The position numbers were made by a program, and so were the translations under genes. From NCBI RefSeq assembly GCF_003854895.1, contig NZ_CP033966.1:2232001-2296000 (forward strand): 64,000 nucleotides of DNA, written 5' to 3'. A model generated the notes under the pieces. It was given only the letters and a program-made list of their open reading frames with translations. It was not told the origin of the DNA and did not search any database. Position 1 is the stretch's first letter. The number at the start of each line of letters is the position of its first letter. Positions 41,726 to 49,817 of this stretch are shown one piece after another. The stretch comes from Pigmentiphaga sp. H8 (lineage in GTDB: Bacteria > Pseudomonadota > Gammaproteobacteria > Burkholderiales > Burkholderiaceae_B).

Positions 41726-42013
41726 TCAGCGCAGCGAGTAGCCCTTGGCGCGCATGCAGTCGTTGGCCATGCCCGACTGGCGCTCGGCGTTGGCCAGGCC
41801 GTCGCTTACGCCGGATCCACCGCCGGCGTTGATGCCGCGATACGAGGGCGTGCTGCTGCCCGGCGAGTTGATGCGCGCCTGTCGTTCGCACTGGATGCGG
41901 TCGCGCTCGGCCTGGTCGGCCGACGAGGTTTCCCGGTACCAGGACGACGAGGGGCCGGAGGCGCACGCGGTCAGCGCCAGCACGCAGAGCAGGGCGGCGG
42001 GATGCTTGTTCAT
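41726..42013 (-). CDS. Small lipoprotein of unknown function
   Basis: 95 residues. The signal MNKHPAALLCVLALTAC ends in the lipobox LTAC, so the mature protein starts at Cys17 and should be lipidated; Ala at +2 favours the outer membrane. The mature part is short and polar, with SSSWYRE, a Gly/Ser-rich middle and NDCMRAKGYSLR, a C-terminal motif seen in several small Gram-negative lipoproteins. No domain of known function was recognised. Confidence 0.75.
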   Translation of the reverse strand: MNKHPAALLCVLALTACASGPSSSWYRETSSADQAERDRIQCERQARINSPGSSTPSYRGINAGGGSGVSDGLANAERQSGMANDCMRAKGYSLR

Positions 42014-42122
42014 GATGTTCTGTTCCGTTGGAGGCCCCTGGGGCGTGACCCGTATCGCGGGGAATGCGTCGATTGTATTCAAACTCAAACGCGCGGGCGC
42101 CGGGAGCAAGGCGCCGCGCGTG

Positions 42123-42323
42123 TCAGGTCTCGTCGTCGTACTCGAGTTCGGACAGCCGGCGCCGCAGGGCGCGGGCGTCCACCTCGGTGGCGTGGTAGTT
42201 CAGCGGCAACTGGCGCAGCTCGCCGTCGTAGGGATCGTTGTCCGCCGCGTCGTTCAGCGGCAGTTCGAATACGGCAAGGCGGCGCTGCCGGAGCTGGCGC
42301 ATGTATTGAAGAATATTTTTCAT
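42123..42323 (-). CDS. Hypothetical protein
   Basis: 66 residues, start at ATG 42323 (MKNILQYMRQLRQRRL). A basic N-terminal helix is followed by an acidic C-terminal half ending in RRRLSELEYDDET. No domain recognised and the ribosome site is weak, so the gene call rests on codon pattern and on a sensible position 109 bp upstream of the lipoprotein. It is divergent from the gene at 42488. Confidence 0.45.
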   Translation of the reverse strand: MKNILQYMRQLRQRRLAVFELPLNDAADNDPYDGELRQLPLNYHATEVDARALRRRLSELEYDDET

Positions 42324-42487
42324 GACAGGATACGTTGCGGTCCCGCGAACCGCCTGGACACGATGCGCTATGCTCCCTGCGTTATAGACGCTTTCGGCGG
42401 GGCTGGCTAGCGCCGGCGCCATGGTTGCCCGGGGCGCGCCTCGGGTATGCGGCTTGCTGAGCGAGGCACCCGGACAGGAGATCCCGC

Positions 42488-42847
42488 ATGTCTACCACTC
42501 CCCACGACGGTTCGGCCCCGCATCATGCCTATCGGCTCTACGCCTCGGGCGGCGGGTTGTATGCGCGGGATGGCGCCGGCAAGGCGGTTCGCCTGGGCGC
42601 CGTGTCCGAGCGGAACGGCGTGCTGGGCTACCGGTTGGAAGTGGACGATCTGCGGGCCGAGGGGTTCCTGACCTCGGAAAAGCTTTTGCAGGACGTGGCG
42701 GCCAAACTGGCCTATGCGTCGCTGCACCGGTTCTTCGGCACGGCCGCGGCCACGCCGATCCAGGAGGGCGAGGCCGATCTGCCGTGCCTGGTGTTGGAGA
42801 ACGAGGAGCCCGGCGACTATCCGCCGGCTGGCAGCGCCGCCGAGTAA
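42488..42847 (+). CDS. Hypothetical protein
   Basis: 119 residues, not recognised. The middle part (YRLYASGGGLYARDGAGKAVRLGAV) looks like a small beta-rich module, followed by a helical stretch (EKLLQDVAAKLAYASLHRFF). The C-terminus is acidic and proline-containing. AGGAG lies 8 nt before the ATG. A receiver-domain gene follows 44 nt later. Confidence 0.6.
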   Translation: MSTTPHDGSAPHHAYRLYASGGGLYARDGAGKAVRLGAVSERNGVLGYRLEVDDLRAEGFLTSEKLLQDVAAKLAYASLHRFFGTAAATPIQEGEADLPCLVLENEEPGDYPPAGSAAE

Positions 42848-42891
42848 ACGGCCGGCGGCGTGCCCGTCCGCAAGTACGTCAGGAGGACGGA

Positions 42892-43281
42892 GTGGGACAG
42901 ATTACGCCTTGCCGGGTACTGGTCGTGGACAACTACGTCAGCGCCGCCGAAGCGCTGGCCGAGGCCTGCGGCCGATTTCACGAAGTCAGGTACGCCGATG
43001 GCGGTTCGGCCGCGATGGAGGTCGCGCTGGACTGGCGGCCCGACGTCATGGTCCTGGACATCGACATGCCGCCGCCCAATGGACTGGAAGTGGCAACCAT
43101 GATCCGCGACATCTCGTACCTGAAGTTGATCACGCTGATCGCGGTGACGGGCCGCAGCGCGGCCTTCGGGCAGGAAGAGGCCATCGCGCACGGTTTTGAC
43201 GACTACATGACCAAGCCGGTGGACATCGACAGGCTGCTGTCGCTGATCGCCGCGGCCCGGCGCCTACCCGCCGGCACCTAG
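42892..43281 (+). CDS. Single-domain response regulator receiver protein
   Basis: 129 residues comprising only a receiver domain. The phosphoacceptor is Asp in VMVLDIDMPPPNG (residue about 58), with the switch Thr in AVTG and the conserved Lys in MTKPVD. No output domain and no histidine kinase gene nearby, so it is an orphan, CheY-like regulator. GTG 42892 has AGGAGG 6 nt upstream. The only neighbour in the same direction is the hypothetical gene at 42488. Confidence 0.85.
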   Translation: MGQITPCRVLVVDNYVSAAEALAEACGRFHEVRYADGGSAAMEVALDWRPDVMVLDIDMPPPNGLEVATMIRDISYLKLITLIAVTGRSAAFGQEEAIAHGFDDYMTKPVDIDRLLSLIAAARRLPAGT

Positions 43282-43288
43282 CTAGGCC

Positions 43289-44491
43289 CTAGTGGTCGCC
43301 CACGGTGCGCGAGCGGCCCGCGCCATAGGCCACCCATGCCTGCGCGCCGGCCATCGCCACCATCAGTCCCAGCGCCGGCAGCCAGCTGCCGGTCCAGTCG
43401 CGCAGCACGCCGCACACCACCGGGCCGGTCGCGCCTATCAAATAGCCCAGGCTTTGAGCCATGCCCGACAGCGAGGCCGCCTGCTGCGTGGTGGCCGCGC
43501 GCAGGCTGATATAGGCCAGGGACAGCATCAGGCTGCTACCCAGCCCGGCGCCGGCCACGCATATCCAGACGATGGTCCAGGCCGGCAGCAGCGCCATGCC
43601 GGCAAAGCCCGCCACGCACAGCAGCGAGATCGCCAACCCGAGGATCTTCTGATCGCGCACGCGGCTCGACACCCACGACGTCGCGATATTGCCCAGCAGC
43701 GCCGCCAGCTGCATCAGCGACACCATCCAGCCGGCCTCGCTGGGGCTCATGCCGGTCTCGTGCAGCATGGAGGGCAGCCAGGCCACGAGGATGTAGAAGT
43801 TGAAGGCCTGGATGCCGGTGAACAGCGTGACCTGCCAGGCCAGCCACGAGCGCCAGACATTGGCGGCCTGGGCCGCCTGGGCGCGGGCGGCCACGGGCGC
43901 CGCGGCCAGGTTGCGCGAACGGGCCAGCCAGACCAGCGCGGCGGGGACCGTGATGACGAGCACGCAGGCCAGCGACGTACGCCAGCCGCCGGGCAGGCTG
44001 TCGGCCAGGGGCACGGCCACGCCCGCCGCCGTGCCGGACACGAGCGTCATCACCACCGAATACAGGCCGGTGAGCGGGCCGATGCGCTGCGGGAACTCGC
44101 GCTTGACCAGCGCCGGCAACATCACGTTGCCGACGGCAATGGCGATGCCGCCTATGGCCGTGCCGATAAACAGCGGCGCGATACCTGGCACCGAACGCAC
44201 GGCGATGCCGACGCATAGCGCGACCATGGCGGCGAACAGCGCGCGTTCCAGTCCCAGTTGCCGGCCCAGCGCGGGCGCGAGCACCGAGAACAGGCCGAAG
44301 GCCAGCAGCGGCAGCGTATTGAGCAGCCCGGCGCTGCCCGCGTCCAGGCCGGTGGAGGCGCGGATATGGCCGAGCAGGGGACCGATGCCGGTCAACGGCG
44401 CGCGCAGTGTCGCCGCCACCAGCAGGATGCCCAGCAGGGCCATGGCGGGCGTGACGGCGCGGGAAAGGGCGGGAGTGCTTGCTGAACTCAT
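43289..44491 (-). CDS. CynX/NimT-family MFS transporter
   Basis: 400-residue, twelve-helix major facilitator protein. The N-terminal LGILLVAATLRAPLTGIGPLL and the sequence NTLPLLAFGLFSVLAPALGRQLG are typical of the cyanate/2-nitroimidazole (CynX/NimT) branch. The start at 44491 has no strong ribosome site; longer in-frame extensions are not hydrophobic. The substrate is unknown. It converges on the receiver gene with a 7-bp gap. Confidence 0.88.
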   Translation of the reverse strand: MSSASTPALSRAVTPAMALLGILLVAATLRAPLTGIGPLLGHIRASTGLDAGSAGLLNTLPLLAFGLFSVLAPALGRQLGLERALFAAMVALCVGIAVRSVPGIAPLFIGTAIGGIAIAVGNVMLPALVKREFPQRIGPLTGLYSVVMTLVSGTAAGVAVPLADSLPGGWRTSLACVLVITVPAALVWLARSRNLAAAPVAARAQAAQAANVWRSWLAWQVTLFTGIQAFNFYILVAWLPSMLHETGMSPSEAGWMVSLMQLAALLGNIATSWVSSRVRDQKILGLAISLLCVAGFAGMALLPAWTIVWICVAGAGLGSSLMLSLAYISLRAATTQQAASLSGMAQSLGYLIGATGPVVCGVLRDWTGSWLPALGLMVAMAGAQAWVAYGAGRSRTVGDH

Positions 44492-44553
44492 GGCTTGGTG
44501 TTGGACGATGCGCTGGCGTATAAAACACCAGGACGGATGAACGGAGACACGCC

Positions 44554-44832
44554 ATGCCACATCGACTCGCTGCGGGAACGACGCCGCTGGCCACCCGGGA
44601 CGGCGTGCGTTTCACGCTTTTCCACGAGACGCGCGGGCCGCAGGTCTACGAGGTCGAGGCGCAGGTCTTGCGCAGTTGCTTCGGAGCGCCCGACGATCGC
44701 GTCGACCATCTGCTGACCGCCTACCTGGCGGGGCAGGCGGAAATCCACGACGTTGCCGCCGGTGTGCCGGGCGGGCCGCACGGATCGATCACGCGCCTGG
44801 GGCCCCAGGACTTCGCGGGCCGGCAGGGCTAA
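44554..44832 (+). CDS. Hypothetical protein (DUF1488-like possibility)
   Basis: 92 residues. The arrangement of a short N-terminal strand pair (GVRFTLFHETRGPQVYEVEAQVL), a CFGA turn and a helix (DRVDHLLTAYLAGQAEIHDVA) recalls DUF1488, but the match is not strong enough to name. It is divergent from the MFS gene with a 62-bp gap and converges on the GNAT gene with 14 bp. Confidence 0.5.
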   Translation: MPHRLAAGTTPLATRDGVRFTLFHETRGPQVYEVEAQVLRSCFGAPDDRVDHLLTAYLAGQAEIHDVAAGVPGGPHGSITRLGPQDFAGRQG

Positions 44833-44846
44833 CCCCGCTCCGGCCT

Positions 44847-45314
44847 TCAAGCCGCGCCCGCCGGCGGTTCGGCCGCGGAATCGTCCAGGCGCCGGCTCAT
44901 CAGCACGTGCACGATGCCGGCTTCCATGAATTCCTGGCCTTCGGCCTGGAAGCCGCGCGTTTCGTAGAACGCCCGCGCCCGTGTCTGGGCATGCAGCAGC
45001 AGACGGCCGTGCCCGCGCCGGCGCGCCTCGTCGATCAAGGCGTCCAGGATGGCGCCGCCCACGCCCAGCCCGCGCCCGTGGCGGTGGACCGCCATGCGGC
45101 CGATGTGCCCATCGGGCAGGAGCCGGCCCGTGCCCAGGGGCGCGCCGTCGGCGTCATAGGCGACCGCGTGCAGCGAGACCGCGTCGGCATCGTCGTATTC
45201 GAGTTCCAGCGGGACCGATTGCTCGTGGACGAAGACGGCCTGGCGTATGGACGAGGCGTCGTGCCGCAGGTCGTCCCAGGCGCCGACGACGAGGCGCAGG
45301 CCGGGGCGGGTCAT
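44847..45314 (-). CDS. GNAT-family N-acetyltransferase (ElaA-like)
   Basis: 155-residue acetyltransferase. The acceptor side has IRQAVFVHEQSVPLELEYDDAD; the acetyl-CoA-binding motif A reads IGRMAVHRHGRGLGVGGAIL (R-x-x-G-x-G/A form); motif B includes AQTRARAFYETRGF. Substrate unknown. An upstream in-frame extension exists but ATG 45314 starts exactly at the domain boundary. Confidence 0.85.
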   Translation of the reverse strand: MTRPGLRLVVGAWDDLRHDASSIRQAVFVHEQSVPLELEYDDADAVSLHAVAYDADGAPLGTGRLLPDGHIGRMAVHRHGRGLGVGGAILDALIDEARRRGHGRLLLHAQTRARAFYETRGFQAEGQEFMEAGIVHVLMSRRLDDSAAEPPAGAA

Positions 45315-45483
45315 GCCGGCTGGCACGGGGTGGATGCCCGCGGGGGAACGAAGGGACGACGAAGCGGATGCGTTGCGTGTGGTGTCATGCCGGCCAGGGG
45401 ACCGCAGCCTGTGCGGGTGCAAAGGCTCTAGCTTAGTCTATCTGTATCCGTCTGTACGCCGGGAAACCGCTCCACGCGGCATC

Positions 45484-46479
45484 TCATCGCCGGGCCGGGC
45501 GCGCACCTCCGCCGCGCCGGCGCGTTCCTTTCGCGCGCAGGCTGTCCACCACCGCGTCGAAGGCCTGCAACTGCCGGCTGATCTCCGCCTGGCCGTGGTC
45601 GGCCAGGAAGTCCTGGAACGCCGCGGCCACGGGCGGGAGGCGGGCGGTGGACAGGTGCAGCACGTACCAATCGTGTTCGACCGGATTGCCGGGCAGCGGC
45701 AGCAGGCCGATCAGGCCCGCCTGGAACTCCAGGGCGCAGGCGTGCAGGGACAGGAAGCCTATGCCCAGGCCCGCGGCCACCATCTGCTTGATGGCTTCGT
45801 TGCTGGACAGCTCCGAGCCGGGCGAGAACCGCAGCCCGGCATCCTTGAACAGCCGCTCCGCCGTGTTGTGGGCCCCCGAGCCGTGTTCGCGCACGAGAAT
45901 GTTCTCGCCCGACAGATCGCGCAGGGCCAGGTCCCGCCTGGTCATCAGCGGATGCTGGGGCGAGGCGATGAAGGCCATCGGATGCTTGGCGAAGGCCCGC
46001 GATTCCGTGCGCACGTCGCCGGGCGGCTTGCCCATGATGGCAATGTCGATTTCGTGGCGGGTCAGCATGCGCACGACCTCTTCGCGGTTGCCCACGCTGA
46101 GCTTGACCTTGACGTCGGGCCGGCCGGTGTTGAAGGCCACGAGCAGCGGGGGCAGCAGGTACTCGGCCGTGATCAGCGCCCCCACGCGCAGCGTGCCGGC
46201 CAATTGGCCCTTCAGGCTGGCGACTTCGTCCGACGCGTGGCGCCAGAGCTCGAGGATCTGGCTCGCGTAGCCGGCCACGACTTCGCCGGCGGGCGTAAGA
46301 AGCAGGCCGCGCCCGGATCGCTGGACCAGCGCGGCGCCGGTGGCTTCCTCGAGCAGGCGCAACTGCAGCGATACCGTGGGCTGGGTCAGGTGCAGCGCCT
46401 GGGCGGCGCGCGAGACGCCGCCCAGGCGGGCGACGGCGTCGATGGCGGTGAGCTGGCGGAATGTCGTGGTCTTGTACAT
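45484..46479 (-). CDS. LysR-family regulator (CbbR-like)
   Basis: 331 residues: N-terminal HTH (TTTFRQLTAIDAVARLGGVSRAAQALHLTQPTVSLQLRLLE) and a two-lobed effector domain (about 90-300). The long C-terminal basic tail (RAKGTRRRGGGARPARR) is unusual. Divergent from the 2-oxoglutarate oxygenase at 46624, with an inverted repeat in between, so it probably controls that operon (oxygenase, Bug, porin). Confidence 0.9.
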   Translation of the reverse strand: MYKTTTFRQLTAIDAVARLGGVSRAAQALHLTQPTVSLQLRLLEEATGAALVQRSGRGLLLTPAGEVVAGYASQILELWRHASDEVASLKGQLAGTLRVGALITAEYLLPPLLVAFNTGRPDVKVKLSVGNREEVVRMLTRHEIDIAIMGKPPGDVRTESRAFAKHPMAFIASPQHPLMTRRDLALRDLSGENILVREHGSGAHNTAERLFKDAGLRFSPGSELSSNEAIKQMVAAGLGIGFLSLHACALEFQAGLIGLLPLPGNPVEHDWYVLHLSTARLPPVAAAFQDFLADHGQAEISRQLQAFDAVVDSLRAKGTRRRGGGARPARR

Positions 46480-46498
46480 CGCGGGGCCCCGGCAGATT

Positions 46499-46522
46499 TT
46501 CCATAGAAAATAACCTATGGAA
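46499..46522. promoter_or_regulatory. Inverted repeat in the lysR/oxygenase divergent promoter
   Basis: TTCCATAG at 46499-46506 and CTATGGAA at 46515-46522, separated by 8 nt. It starts 19 nt upstream of the LysR start, and is followed by an AT-rich stretch towards the oxygenase. The size and placement fit a LysR recognition site used for autoregulation and activation of the divergent operon. Confidence 0.55.
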
Positions 46523-46623
46523 CGAACTTATTTTTTAATTTTTAAATATATCTCCACGATCTTAAAGTTCTCCGCATGGACATCGAACCAGGCGCCATCG
46601 GGGCGCCAACCGTGGAGAAGAAC

Positions 46624-47664
46624 ATGCTGCCTGCCACTCGCAAGCTGGATTTTTCCGAAGTACCCGTCATCGACATGTCGCCCGAAAGATCCGCGACGCC
46701 CGAATCCAGGAAGAGGCTGGCCGACGAACTGGCCGAGGCCTGCGCCACCGTCGGCTTTCTCTACCTGAAGAACCATCCGATCCCGCAGTCGCAGATCGAC
46801 GGGGTGTTCGAGGCGGTCAAGGCCTTCTTCGCGCTGCCGCAGGAGGCCAAGGACGCGGTATCGATGGCCAGGAACCATCATTTCCAGGGCTACCTGCCCA
46901 TGCTCACGAAGGGAACCGGCAATGCCGAGCGCGGCGGGGTGATCACTGCCAACAAGCAAGAGGCCTTCCAGTTTCGCCGGCCGCTGGCTGAAGACGACCC
47001 GGACCTGCTGACGGGCGCACGCCTGGCCGGGTCGATTCCCTGGCCCCGCGAACTGCCGGCGCTCAAGGAAGTGCTGCTGGCCTATCACGCGCGCATGTGC
47101 CGGTTCGGCGAAAGCATGATCGAATTATTCGAACTGGGCCTGGACCTGCCCAAGGACTCCATCCGCCAGCATTTCCGCAAGGACATGAACGCGCTGCGCA
47201 TCATCCACTATCCGCCGCAGCAGGTGGACGAATCCGGCGCCCACCTGGGGACCCGCGCCCACACCGACACGGATGCGTTCACTTTCGTCTACCAGGACGC
47301 GACCGGCGGATTGGAGATCCGCAACCGGGACGGCGAATGGATAGGCGTGCCGCCGATTCCCGGCACCTACGTGCTGAACATCGGCGAGGTCATGAAGGTC
47401 TGGACCGATGGGGTCTTCTCGTCCACGCCGCACCGGGTCATCAACCGGTATGGGAAGGAACGCTATTCGGTGCCATTCTTCATGTTTCCGACTTACGACG
47501 AAGTGATCGCGCCGAAGATCCGCAACCCCGATCCGTCCAATGTGGCGCCCGAGGATTTCCATACCTCCATGCCGCGGGACAAGCCTTTCGTCTGGGGCGA
47601 GTTCAAGAAGGCCAACTACGCGCGCATCAATCCCACTGCCCCGGAGCGCGCCATGGCGGATTAG
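46624..47664 (+). CDS. Isopenicillin N synthase-family 2-oxoglutarate/Fe(II) oxygenase
   Basis: 346 residues with the DIOX_N region (VPVIDMSPERSATPESRKRL) and the 2OG-Fe(II) core. Iron ligands are in AHTDTDAFTF (His-x-Asp) and STPHRVIN (His), and the co-substrate contact is RYSVPFF (R-x-S). The start is uncertain: ATG 46624 has GGAGAAG upstream, while ATG 46576 would add 16 residues. It is followed by a Bug gene 55 nt away. Members hydroxylate or cyclise small molecules, including ethylene-forming-type reactions; the substrate is not known. Confidence 0.87.
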   Translation: MLPATRKLDFSEVPVIDMSPERSATPESRKRLADELAEACATVGFLYLKNHPIPQSQIDGVFEAVKAFFALPQEAKDAVSMARNHHFQGYLPMLTKGTGNAERGGVITANKQEAFQFRRPLAEDDPDLLTGARLAGSIPWPRELPALKEVLLAYHARMCRFGESMIELFELGLDLPKDSIRQHFRKDMNALRIIHYPPQQVDESGAHLGTRAHTDTDAFTFVYQDATGGLEIRNRDGEWIGVPPIPGTYVLNIGEVMKVWTDGVFSSTPHRVINRYGKERYSVPFFMFPTYDEVIAPKIRNPDPSNVAPEDFHTSMPRDKPFVWGEFKKANYARINPTAPERAMAD

Positions 47665-47719
47665 GGCCCGGGGCGGGGGAGGAGGAGACACATCATCGTG
47701 GTCAGCCAAGGAGATTCCT

Positions 47720-48676
47720 GTGCGCTTGTCGAGATTGTTGTGGATGGTCGTATTGTTCTCCTGTGCCGGCGTGTCGCTGGCCCAGACGTATCCGGACCGG
47801 CCCTTGCGCCTGATCGTGCCTTTTGGCGCGGGCGGCAATTCGGATTTCGCCGCCCGGCAGATCGGCAAGAGCCTGGGCGACGTCCTGGGCCAGACGGTGG
47901 TCGTGGAGAACCGGGGGGGAGCCGGCGGTGTGCTGGGGGTCAAGGAAATGCTGGGCTATCCGGCCGACGGCTACACTCTGCTGCTGGGCACCGTGGGCAC
48001 GCAGATCGTCAATACCCTGCTGTACAAGCACCTGCCCTACGATCCGGACAGGCAGCTCGCGCCGGTGGGCCTGGCCACCAACACGCCGTCGGTGCTGGTG
48101 GTAAGGGCCAGCCTGCCGGTCAGGACGCTGGATGAACTGATCGCCTATGCGCGAGCCCGGCCCGGCGTCCTGAACTATGGGGCGGCGGGCACCCTGCACC
48201 TGGGCATGGAAACGCTGAAGGCGAGCTACGGCCTGGACATCGTCAAGGTTCCGTACAAAGGGAGCGGCGAGTCGGTCACGGCCGTCGCGGGCGGCCAGAT
48301 CGACGTACTGATGGACAGCAGCCAGGTGGTCGGCCCGCAAGTGGCCGCCGGCAAGCTGCGCGCGCTGGCCGTCATGGCCGACCAGCCGCTGGCCTCGGTT
48401 CCCGGCGTTCCGACGACCACGCAGCTCGGCCTGCCGGACCTGAAGGCGGGCAACTGGACCGCGCTGTACGTGGCGGCGGGCACGCCCGCTGCCATTCAGG
48501 AAACCTTGAGCCGCGCGCTGCAGAAGGTCGTCGCGTCGGCCGAGCTGAAGGCCCGGCTGGCCGAGTACGGCACCCAGTTGTACAAGGGCTCGCCCGAGGA
48601 ATACCGGGCCTTCATCGCCGCCGACAAGGCCAAGGTCCGGCGCCTGGTCGAGATCGCCGGACTTCAGGCGCAATAG
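47720..48676 (+). CDS. Bug-type (TctC) periplasmic solute receptor
   Basis: 318-residue secreted receptor; the signal peptide ends at GVSLAQTYPDRPLR. Landmarks: VPFGAGGNSDFAARQIG, VVENRGGAGGVLG, PADGYTLLLG and KVPYKGSGESVTAVAGGQ. GTG 47720 with AAGGAG 6 nt upstream is chosen. It lies between the 2-oxoglutarate oxygenase and a porin; together they look like a small uptake-and-oxidation operon. Confidence 0.9.
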   Translation: MRLSRLLWMVVLFSCAGVSLAQTYPDRPLRLIVPFGAGGNSDFAARQIGKSLGDVLGQTVVVENRGGAGGVLGVKEMLGYPADGYTLLLGTVGTQIVNTLLYKHLPYDPDRQLAPVGLATNTPSVLVVRASLPVRTLDELIAYARARPGVLNYGAAGTLHLGMETLKASYGLDIVKVPYKGSGESVTAVAGGQIDVLMDSSQVVGPQVAAGKLRALAVMADQPLASVPGVPTTTQLGLPDLKAGNWTALYVAAGTPAAIQETLSRALQKVVASAELKARLAEYGTQLYKGSPEEYRAFIAADKAKVRRLVEIAGLQAQ

Positions 48677-48686
48677 CCGCGTTCCC

Positions 48687-48706
48687 GGCGCGGCTTGCCC
48701 CGCGCC
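48687..48706 (+). other. Intercistronic hairpin between Bug and porin genes
   Basis: GGCGCGG (48687-48693) and CCGCGCC (48700-48706) with a 6-nt loop. No U-run. Placed 10 nt after the Bug stop, it may stabilise or partly attenuate the transcript so that porin and receptor are made in different amounts. Confidence 0.35.
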
Positions 48707-48736
48707 GCCCCCCCTTCCTTCCTACTGGAGAAATCG

Positions 48737-49798
48737 ATGGCCACGATCCGGTCTCTTGCCGGCGTCGCGCTGGCGCTCGTCCCCTGCGCGTCCGCGTTGG
48801 CGCAGGGCAGCGTGACGATGTACGGAATTCTCGACAACGGCTACCTGTCCGACAAGACGCAGGGCAAGGGCACGATCAATGCGATCAATCCCTCGCTTAG
48901 CGTGGCCTCGCGCTGGGGGCTGCGCGGCACCGAGGACCTGGGCAACGGCTGGAAGGCCAACTTCGTGCTGGAGAACGGCTTCACGGGCGACAATGGGCAG
49001 CAGGCCTTCGGGCGCCTGTTTGGCCGGTCCAGCTATGTGGGGCTGTCGAGCCGGCAGTTTGGCCAGATCCAGCTTGGGCGGATGGCCAATCTCGGGCTGT
49101 TGTTCACCGCCGGCATGATGAGCCCGTTCGGGCCCAGCTTCCAGCAAGCCGCGGTAACCACGACGGCCGCCTACAACACCGGCGATTTCGGCACCACGTC
49201 CCGCGTCAACAACGCCGCCTATTATTTCTCGCCCCGCTGGGCGGGCGTGCAGGCCGGCCTGGGCTACAGCGTGCAGACGGCCGATGCGGAAGTGGCCGGC
49301 GGCAACCGCAACAACAGGATGGCGGACCTGGGTCTGCGATACGACGGCGGCCGCTTCAAGGCGGCGGTCAGCTACCAGTACGTCATGCCCGCCAGCACGG
49401 CCGGCGCGCGGGGCAAGCCCAGCAACCTGCAAGTGGGTGTGAACCATGACTTCGGCACGTTCACGCTCTACGGCGGATACGGCCGGCTGAACGATCCGAC
49501 GGTGGATCCGGGGGCCAACGGGGCGACCCGTTTCGCGGCCACGCACGATCGCGACCATGCCTATCAGGTTGGCGTGAAGGTGCCGGTGGGAGCGGGGAGG
49601 GTGCTGCTGGGATACCAGTGGACGACCGGTTCGAAGATCGAGAACTACGGCCTGGCCTATGTCTACGATCTGTCCAAGCGGACCTGGCTGTACGTGTACG
49701 CCAATCGGACCGAATTCCGGCTGTTCTCCACGGCGGGGGCGACGGTGGGCGATGCCTGGCGCAGGCAGATCGCGATGGGGATCGCGCACCGGTTCTGA
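48737..49798 (+). CDS. Gram-negative general porin
   Basis: 353-residue outer-membrane trimeric porin. The signal ends at ASALAQGSVTMYGILDNGYL; later motifs include SRWGLRGTEDLGNGWKANF, FGRLFGRSSYVGLSS, IQLGRM and the C-terminal Phe strand (GIAHRF). ATG 48737 has CTGGAG 7 nt upstream. It closes the oxygenase-Bug operon and converges on another Bug gene through a shared hairpin. Confidence 0.92.
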   Translation: MATIRSLAGVALALVPCASALAQGSVTMYGILDNGYLSDKTQGKGTINAINPSLSVASRWGLRGTEDLGNGWKANFVLENGFTGDNGQQAFGRLFGRSSYVGLSSRQFGQIQLGRMANLGLLFTAGMMSPFGPSFQQAAVTTTAAYNTGDFGTTSRVNNAAYYFSPRWAGVQAGLGYSVQTADAEVAGGNRNNRMADLGLRYDGGRFKAAVSYQYVMPASTAGARGKPSNLQVGVNHDFGTFTLYGGYGRLNDPTVDPGANGATRFAATHDRDHAYQVGVKVPVGAGRVLLGYQWTTGSKIENYGLAYVYDLSKRTWLYVYANRTEFRLFSTAGATVGDAWRRQIAMGIAHRF

Positions 49799-49808
49799 CC
49801 GGTGCGCG
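49783..49808. terminator. Bidirectional hairpin spanning the porin stop codon
   Basis: CGCGCACCGGT (49783-49793) and its exact complement ACCGGTGCGCG (49798-49808) enclose TCTG. This 11-bp GC-rich stem covers the porin TGA and lies 10 nt from the stop of the converging Bug gene. It probably ends or protects both transcripts, though no long U-run is present. Confidence 0.5.
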
Positions 49809-49817
49809 GGACTGGCT

